Positions 61,277 to 64,000 of a stretch of 64,000 nt of DNA are shown here, in pieces. Under the pieces are notes generated by a model, which was not told where the DNA came from, did no database searches, and saw only the letters and a program-made list of their open reading frames with translations. Origin of the DNA: Thalassospira alkalitolerans (GTDB taxonomy: Bacteria > Pseudomonadota > Alphaproteobacteria > Rhodospirillales > Thalassospiraceae); NCBI RefSeq assembly GCF_002115745.1, contig NZ_JFKB01000015.1:1-64000 (forward strand). The letters run 5' to 3'. Every line of letters begins with the position of its first letter. The first letter of the stretch is position 1. The position numbers and the translations under genes are program-made.

Positions 61277-63190
61277 ATGTCGGGATCAAAACATACATTT
61301 TCACGCCGAGCAATTTTACGGGGCATGACGGCTTTGGCCGGTGCCTATGCGGCGCCATCCTTATTAACCGGTTTTCGCGCGGCACAGGCTGCCTATCAAA
61401 CAACAATGCCGGACTTGCCGCCAGAGTTTGGTAAAGGAAGGTCTGTTGCGATCATTGGCGCGGGGGTTGCGGGGCTGACCGCGGCCTACAAGCTTGCCAA
61501 TGCCGGGTTTAGCGTTGCAATATTTGAAGCTGACAGCCGATACGGCGGCAGAAGCCTGACGGCACGCCCGTCAAACCCGCAATACAAAGAATGGTGGTTT
61601 GACGCCTATCAGGATACCAGCCTGTTTCCGGCGATGTATGCCGACAGCTATCACGAACGCCCGGAAAGCCCGGCACCGGAACTTCAAACCTGTACATTCA
61701 TGGACGATAAATGGAAGAAGGCCGGTTATCAGGGGGATCCGGTCGAATTATTCCTTAATGCAGGGCCCGGTCGAATTCCATCCAACCATGTCAATCTGAT
61801 TGCCCTGTGTCAGGAAATCGGGGTCGATCTGGAAACCTATATTTTCCAGTCGATGTCCAACCTGATGCAAAGCCCGACTTACGATAACGGTCACCCCGTT
61901 TCGATGGGACAGGTCACATACAATCTTTACGGCGAAATGGCCGAAATGATGTATGCGACCATTCAGGAAGGCTGCATGTTGCAGGGACGGACGCTTTCCA
62001 AAGAGGAGAAGAAGCAGCTTGAAAACCTGTATCTGCTGTTTGGCGATCTTGGTAAAAACGGTCGCTTTGACGGGACACCACGCGGTGGTTTCGAAGACGT
62101 GCCGGGGGGCTGGCGTGATGGGGGCAAATTACGCCCGCAAGTAAGCCTGAATGACATCCTGAATTCGCAATTCATCGGAGATTCGACTGCCAATCCTGAA
62201 CTGTCACCGGGATCGTTCCTGTTTAACGGGTTCAATATCGACTGGCAGCCGACCCTGATGCAGCCGATTGGCGGAATGGATCGAATTTGGCAGCAGCTTT
62301 TACTGCAAAAAATTCCATCCGGTGCCATTGATAAACGCATCCACGGTGACCGTAAAAATGCCGGAGCGGACCCACGGGTTGGCGATCTTGTATCATTAAG
62401 CACGGCGGCCGAGAGAATCCGCGTCCAGGACAATGGCGTCGGGGTTACATATGTGAAATATAACTCAGACGGAAAGCCTTTGAAACAAGGCGGCAGCCAT
62501 TTTGACTTCTGCATCTCGTCGATGGCACCATCTTTGTTAAAAGATGTGCTGGATTATCCGATGGCCCCCAAAGCGTTCATACAAGGGCTTGAAGCATTTT
62601 CGATTACCGGCGAATGGGGGAGCGACGATCCAACGCCGAACCTTTGGACCCCTGCGATCAAGGTCGGCTGGCAAGGTATGGAACGTTTCTGGGAAACCGA
62701 AGACGAAATTTACGGCGGCATTTCCTGGACCACCGATGATATCGGGCAAATCTGGTACCCATCCGAAGATTTCACCGCCCATACCGGCATTCTGACCGGG
62801 GCGTATAACCGGGGTACCAAAGCCGCCGAATATGCCCAACAGACCAATTCGCAACGGCTTGAAGCCGCTCGCAAGGGCTTGGCGCTATTGCATCCGGGCA
62901 ATGCCGATAAGGTCGATCACGGCATGTCGATTGCCTGGCAGTATATGCCCCATCAGGTCGGCGGTTGGGCATCCGATACAGCAACGGAAACCCCATCGGT
63001 TTACGAACAGATCACAACCTTTGCCAAGGACAGCCGGTTCTATTGCGCCGGGGACACCTGGAGCTACCTTCCCGGTTGGCAGGAAGGATCGGTTGCATCG
63101 GCATATTGCGCGATCAATGCCATCGCACATGTGATTGACCCGACCAATTACGCCTTTGCGGCCAGTGCCTGCTTTGCCGGAAGCAAATAG
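61277..63190 (+). CDS. Tat-exported flavin-dependent amine oxidase
   Basis: 637 residues. Twin-arginine signal (FSRRAILRGMTALAGAYAAP, residues 8-27) for folded export with FAD. FAD-binding VAIIGAGVAGLTAAYKLANA (about 57-76) with FEADSRYGGRS, and the C-terminal FAD motif FYCAGDTWSYLPGWQEGSVAS of monoamine/L-amino-acid oxidases. It should oxidise an amine or amino acid in the periplasm, releasing ammonia and H2O2. The substrate-binding middle did not suggest a specific enzyme. Monocistronic with its own terminator. Confidence 0.88.
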   Translation: MSGSKHTFSRRAILRGMTALAGAYAAPSLLTGFRAAQAAYQTTMPDLPPEFGKGRSVAIIGAGVAGLTAAYKLANAGFSVAIFEADSRYGGRSLTARPSNPQYKEWWFDAYQDTSLFPAMYADSYHERPESPAPELQTCTFMDDKWKKAGYQGDPVELFLNAGPGRIPSNHVNLIALCQEIGVDLETYIFQSMSNLMQSPTYDNGHPVSMGQVTYNLYGEMAEMMYATIQEGCMLQGRTLSKEEKKQLENLYLLFGDLGKNGRFDGTPRGGFEDVPGGWRDGGKLRPQVSLNDILNSQFIGDSTANPELSPGSFLFNGFNIDWQPTLMQPIGGMDRIWQQLLLQKIPSGAIDKRIHGDRKNAGADPRVGDLVSLSTAAERIRVQDNGVGVTYVKYNSDGKPLKQGGSHFDFCISSMAPSLLKDVLDYPMAPKAFIQGLEAFSITGEWGSDDPTPNLWTPAIKVGWQGMERFWETEDEIYGGISWTTDDIGQIWYPSEDFTAHTGILTGAYNRGTKAAEYAQQTNSQRLEAARKGLALLHPGNADKVDHGMSIAWQYMPHQVGGWASDTATETPSVYEQITTFAKDSRFYCAGDTWSYLPGWQEGSVASAYCAINAIAHVIDPTNYAFAASACFAGSK

Positions 63191-63207
63191 GCGCGCCGGT
63201 TGATACG

Positions 63208-63243
63208 GGGGCTGCCTTTATTTAATGCAGCCCCTGATTTTTT
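63208..63243 (+). terminator. Intrinsic terminator of the amine oxidase gene
   Basis: GGGGCTGC (63208-63215)/GCAGCCCC (63227-63234), then TGATTTTTT. Confidence 0.85.
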
Positions 63244-63264
63244 CAAATCAGACCAACACAACGA

Positions 63265-63768
63265 TCAATCACGCGTCAGAGCGGCAATCATATCGCGGGC
63301 GCCGGGCCATTTGGCGATCAGACCGGCACGCTTGCCCATTGAAAAATCGGCAAAATCAAATCCCGGTGCGACGGTACAACCGAGCAAAGCAAATGTGCCG
63401 CCCGGTTTCAGGCGCGCACCCTGCCAGACATTTTTGGGCACAATCATTTGCGGTTTTTGCCCGGCCAAAAGATCCTTGCCGATTTCGACCCGTCGATGAT
63501 TGCCATCGTCAAATAATTGCAACTGTTCGACCGGATCACCAAGATAATGGTGGAAAATCTCGTCACTGGTCAGGATATGCATTCCTGAAAACGTATCGGG
63601 CGTTAGCAAGTAATAAATCGCCGTGCCGGTTGACCGCGCACCAAGATACCGATGCCCCGGATTACAGGTTTCGCCTGCGCGAAATGTTTCGGCGTAATAA
63701 CCGCCTTCGGGATGAGGTTGCAGGCCGAGTTTTTCGATCAATTGATCAATGGTGATATCGCCGGACAT
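63265..63768 (-). CDS. DUF985 cupin family protein
   Basis: About 167 residues from ATG 63768. Cupin_5/DUF985 with the family start LGLQPHPEGGYYAETFRA, the barrel core STAIYYLLTPDTFSGMHIL-like region, FHHYLGD and NVWQGARLKPGGTFALLGCTVAPGFDF. Members bind metal or nucleotide-sugar-like ligands; no role is established. Convergent with the amine oxidase gene. Confidence 0.9.
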   Translation of the reverse strand: MSGDITIDQLIEKLGLQPHPEGGYYAETFRAGETCNPGHRYLGARSTGTAIYYLLTPDTFSGMHILTSDEIFHHYLGDPVEQLQLFDDGNHRRVEIGKDLLAGQKPQMIVPKNVWQGARLKPGGTFALLGCTVAPGFDFADFSMGKRAGLIAKWPGARDMIAALTRD

Positions 63769-63828
63769 GATGGCATTTCCCTGCCGCACTTGGTTATCGG
63801 GAGTTATCAGTGATGGCCATCATGACGA

Positions 63829-63857
63829 AAAAAGGGGGATGGCGCAAACCATCCCCC
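63829..63857 (-). terminator. Intrinsic terminator of the right-edge gene
   Basis: GGGGGATGG (63834-63842)/CCATCCCCC (63849-63857); on the minus strand it is followed by a run of Ts. Confidence 0.8.
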
Positions 63858-63890
63858 TGCATTTTATGATGCCTTTTGGAACCGGTCGGA

Positions 63891-64000
63891 TCAGTGACCT
63901 TTATGTTCCGGGTCATCCATTTTCATATTGCCGTGGTCCATGCCAGCGTCGCCATGCGGGCCTTTGGACATCGTACCCATGACATCGACGGTCACCGGGA
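63891..64000 (-). CDS. C-terminal end of a Met/His-rich protein, possibly PCu(A)C copper chaperone
   Basis: Partial; only 35 codons before the stop are in the window. They read PVTVDVMGTMSKGPHGDAG, then MDHGNMKMDDPEHKGH. The preceding beta-strand-like VTVDVM and the Met/His tail resemble the end of periplasmic copper chaperones of the PCu(A)C type. Too short for certainty; any copper-binding periplasmic protein would fit. Confidence 0.45.
   Translation of the reverse strand, partial: PVTVDVMGTMSKGPHGDAGMDHGNMKMDDPEHKGH

Noticed and set aside
1-64000. tRNA, rRNA or tmRNA genes and integrase genes at the island borders
   Set aside because: None could be recognised; the islands do not appear to be tRNA-integrated elements within this window.

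Overview
The window looks like chromosomal DNA of an alphaproteobacterium of the order Rhodospirillales. Gene content and codon style suggest something close to Thalassospira, but this rests on recognition rather than a search. Supporting traits are a moderately GC-rich backbone, TRAP and oligopeptide ABC uptake systems, an acdR-acdS pair, class II DAHP synthase, DUF3422, and an APS-type cysH behind a CysG N-domain gene. No rRNA, tRNA or CRISPR array was found.

Layout. 1-9.5 kb is housekeeping: a MerR regulator with a carboxymuconolactone decarboxylase-like protein, a minus-strand nadE-gltX-cysS run, a small helical protein with a FliM-like C-terminal peptide, class II DAHP synthase, a TauE/SafE permease and a YigZ protein. 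9.5-15.5 kb is a solute locus: an inositol-monophosphatase-family enzyme and a ROK regulator diverge from a four-gene polyamine/ferric-type ABC transporter. 15.7-21.6 kb holds a DUF1868 protein and a gluconate unit (LacI-type regulator, twin palindromic operator, gluconokinase, three-gene TRAP transporter). 21.7-23.5 kb is acdS (ACC deaminase) with its divergent Lrp-type regulator acdR.

23.5-28.6 kb is the first accessory island: a hipBA toxin-antitoxin pair with a perfect 21-bp inverted repeat as likely operator, an orphan Lrp fragment, an AT-rich type II restriction-modification pair of NgoMIV type (predicted GCCGGC), a secreted protein with an internal duplication, and a truncated BrnA-like antitoxin. 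28.8-37.3 kb returns to core genes: glutathione reductase, a small membrane protein, dGTPase, an amidohydrolase, cysH, cysG N-domain, and heme A synthase.

37.3-43.6 kb is the second accessory island: a LysE exporter, a SIR2-HerA antiphage operon, a 3'-end HlyD fragment, a very AT-rich secreted orphan and a truncated ORF. Its junctions carry copies of a short GGGGACAGATTT-type motif. The distal part is bracketed by two diverged copies of the 3' end of the DUF3422 gene.

43.6-64 kb holds DUF3422 and tldD diverging from a nested palindrome, then a three-gene envelope and signalling cluster (Slam-like TPR/beta-barrel protein, FecR-domain protein, CHASE2 nucleotide cyclase). After that come tandem L-threonine aldolase paralogues, a complete dppABCDF-type peptide transporter, a LysE exporter divergent from a Tat-exported flavin amine oxidase, a DUF985 cupin, and the C-terminal end of a Met/His-rich, probably copper-handling protein. 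The strongest leads for new biology are the Slam/FecR/cyclase cluster with its compositionally foreign C-terminal module, and the motif-bounded SIR2-HerA island.
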